Of a stretch of DNA of 8,421 nt, positions 7,711 to 8,421 are shown one piece after another. The notes below the pieces were generated by a model that saw only the letters and a program-made list of their open reading frames with translations, ran no database searches and was not told the DNA's origin. Origin of the DNA: Aquificota bacterium (GTDB lineage Bacteria > Thermosulfidibacterota > Thermosulfidibacteria > Thermosulfidibacterales > B14-G1); the NCBI GenBank assembly GCA_003648675.1, contig QMPS01000024.1:1-8421 (forward strand), read 5' to 3'. Positions within the stretch are counted from its first letter, which is position 1. Each line of letters opens with the position of its first letter. Both the position numbers and the translations under genes were made by a program.

Positions 7711-7728
7711 TTGTGATTTTTATTGCAA
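7711..7728. promoter_or_regulatory. CRP/FNR-like imperfect palindrome upstream of nuoA
   Basis: The plus strand reads TTGTGATTTTTATTGCAA. Compared with the CRP-type pattern TTGTGA-N6-TCACAA the left half is perfect and the right half matches 4 of 6 bases. It can also be read as TTG..AT-N4-AT..CAA dyad symmetry. It is centred about 54 bp before the nuoA ATG. CRP/FNR-superfamily regulators commonly control respiratory genes, but the regulator is unknown and a chance match in AT-rich DNA is possible. Confidence 0.35.
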
Positions 7729-7729
7729 C

Positions 7730-7804
7730 CCTTTCTTAGACCCATATGAACTGGGGGTTTTTTGTGATACATTGTTTAAACCTGTCCAATGGGTCTAGGA
7801 AGGG
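7730..7804. repeat. 75-bp inverted-repeat (stem-loop) element between hemB and nuoA
   Basis: The left arm CCTTTCTTAGACCCAT (7730-7745) and the right arm ATGGGTCTAGGAAGGG (7789-7804) are complementary at 14 of 16 positions, including a perfect inner 9-bp block TAGACCCAT/ATGGGTCTA. The two mismatches would be G-U pairs in a plus-strand RNA and A-C mismatches in a minus-strand RNA. Inside the 43-base loop a second short stem is possible (GGTTT 7756-7760 with AAACC 7778-7782). There is no U run after the stem on either strand, so it is not a typical intrinsic terminator. It may be a leader RNA structure, a protein-binding dyad or a small repeated element; no target-site duplication flanks it. Confidence 0.6.
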
Positions 7805-7859
7805 AAATAACAGGAAAATAAAACAATAAGAAACTTCAAGAGTAAATTATTTAAACCTG
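7769..7859. repeat. Pair of 16-bp direct repeats (CAGGTTTAAA type)
   Basis: On the plus strand ACATTGTTTAAACCTG (7769-7784) and AAATTATTTAAACCTG (7844-7859) match at 14 of 16 positions and are 75 bp apart. The first copy lies in the loop of the inverted-repeat element. Each contains a TTTAAA core. They could be regulator half-sites or remnants of local duplication; evidence for function is only their similarity and placement before nuoA. Confidence 0.4.
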
Positions 7860-7979
7860 GATTTTGCAAAAGTAGGGAGTAAAAAGAAGGATCCTACCAC
7901 CCCCAGAAATTAATTACGTAGAGGGGCAAAAGTCAGTAGGTAAAAGAGGCTTTTAACGGATAGTGGATATTCCGAAGAA

Positions 7980-8421
<442 letters not shown>

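Larger units (their letters stand above)
7666..7979 (-). other. AT-rich hemB-nuoA intergenic region, probable nuo leader/control region
   Basis: This 314-bp stretch separates the hemB stop from the nuoA start. It is clearly richer in A and T than the flanking genes and has no coding frame of note. It contains a 75-bp inverted-repeat structure (7730-7804), a CRP/FNR-like palindrome (7711-7728), a pair of CAGGTTTAAA-type direct repeats and a second imperfect direct repeat beginning GCAAAAGT (7866 and 7926, plus strand). A 6-bp AT-rich hairpin (TAAAAG, loop AGG, CTTTTA at 7941-7955) lies about 25 bp after the hemB stop, but lacks the GC stem and U run of a standard terminator. I could not find a convincing sigma-70 -35/-10 pair. 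Given the long gap compared with the other spacings here, nuo is probably controlled from this region, but that is inference. Confidence 0.6.

Noticed and set aside
7740..7763. Plus-strand terminator: CCCA/TGGG stem followed by six T
   Set aside because: The stem is only 4 bp with a 7-base loop, and no plus-strand gene reads into it; the longer inverted repeat explains the left arm better.
7941..7955. Intrinsic terminator after hemB
   Set aside because: The only hairpin close to the stop has a 6-bp, almost pure A-T stem and no following U run on the minus strand, so termination there cannot be supported.
7666..7979. Sigma-70 promoter for nuoA
   Set aside because: Candidate boxes such as TGGACA with TATCAC (13-bp spacer) or TTGCAA with TATGCT (12-bp spacer) have unsuitable spacing, and TTTACT with TTTTAT (17-bp spacer) matches only 4 of 6 in each box.

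Overview
The window is a bacterial respiratory complex I locus. All ten recognisable complex I genes lie on the minus strand and are transcribed right to left. Downstream of a truncated hemB (right edge) comes a 314-bp AT-rich intergenic region, then nuoA, nuoB, nuoC, nuoD, nuoH, nuoI, nuoJ, nuoK, nuoL and the first 191 codons of nuoM, which runs off the left edge. Gaps between genes are only 4 to 23 bp, nuoA and nuoB overlap by 10 bp, and purine-rich ribosome binding sites often overlap the preceding stop codon. This is a single tightly packed operon with likely translational coupling.

The subunits visible are the Q module (NuoB, C, D, I), the quinone-cavity membrane subunit (NuoH) and most of the proton-pumping arm (NuoA, J, K, L, M; nuoN presumably follows). 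The NADH-oxidising N module genes nuoE, nuoF and nuoG, which in the 14-gene layout sit between nuoD and nuoH, are absent: nuoD and nuoH are 11 bp apart. NuoC and NuoD are separate proteins, not the fused NuoCD of Escherichia coli. This is the 11-subunit-type layout. The electron donor (ferredoxin, a separately encoded NuoEFG, or another input module) cannot be determined from this window. Catalytic and structural residues (four N2-cluster cysteines in NuoB, two 4Fe-4S motifs in NuoI, quinone-site His and Tyr in NuoD, antiporter Glu/Lys/His in NuoL, paired Glu in NuoK) are all present, so the complex should be functional.

The organism is a bacterium of moderate GC. The nuoABCDHIJKLM order, the long NuoL with a His/Ala/Glu-rich loop and the NuoH wording ([19 protein letters not shown]) are reminiscent of anaerobic Desulfobacterota/deltaproteobacteria or related deep lineages. 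This is an inference from resemblance, not a search result.

The least ordinary parts are the low-complexity His-rich insert in NuoL, an apparent tandem duplication in the NuoL C-terminal tail, a Lys/Ala/Glu-rich extension on NuoC, and the hemB-nuoA intergenic region. That region holds a 75-bp inverted-repeat structure, a CRP/FNR-like palindrome and short direct repeats. I saw no mobile element, CRISPR array, tRNA or rRNA. The window is mostly ordinary core metabolism and I found no evidence of a new defence or accessory system.
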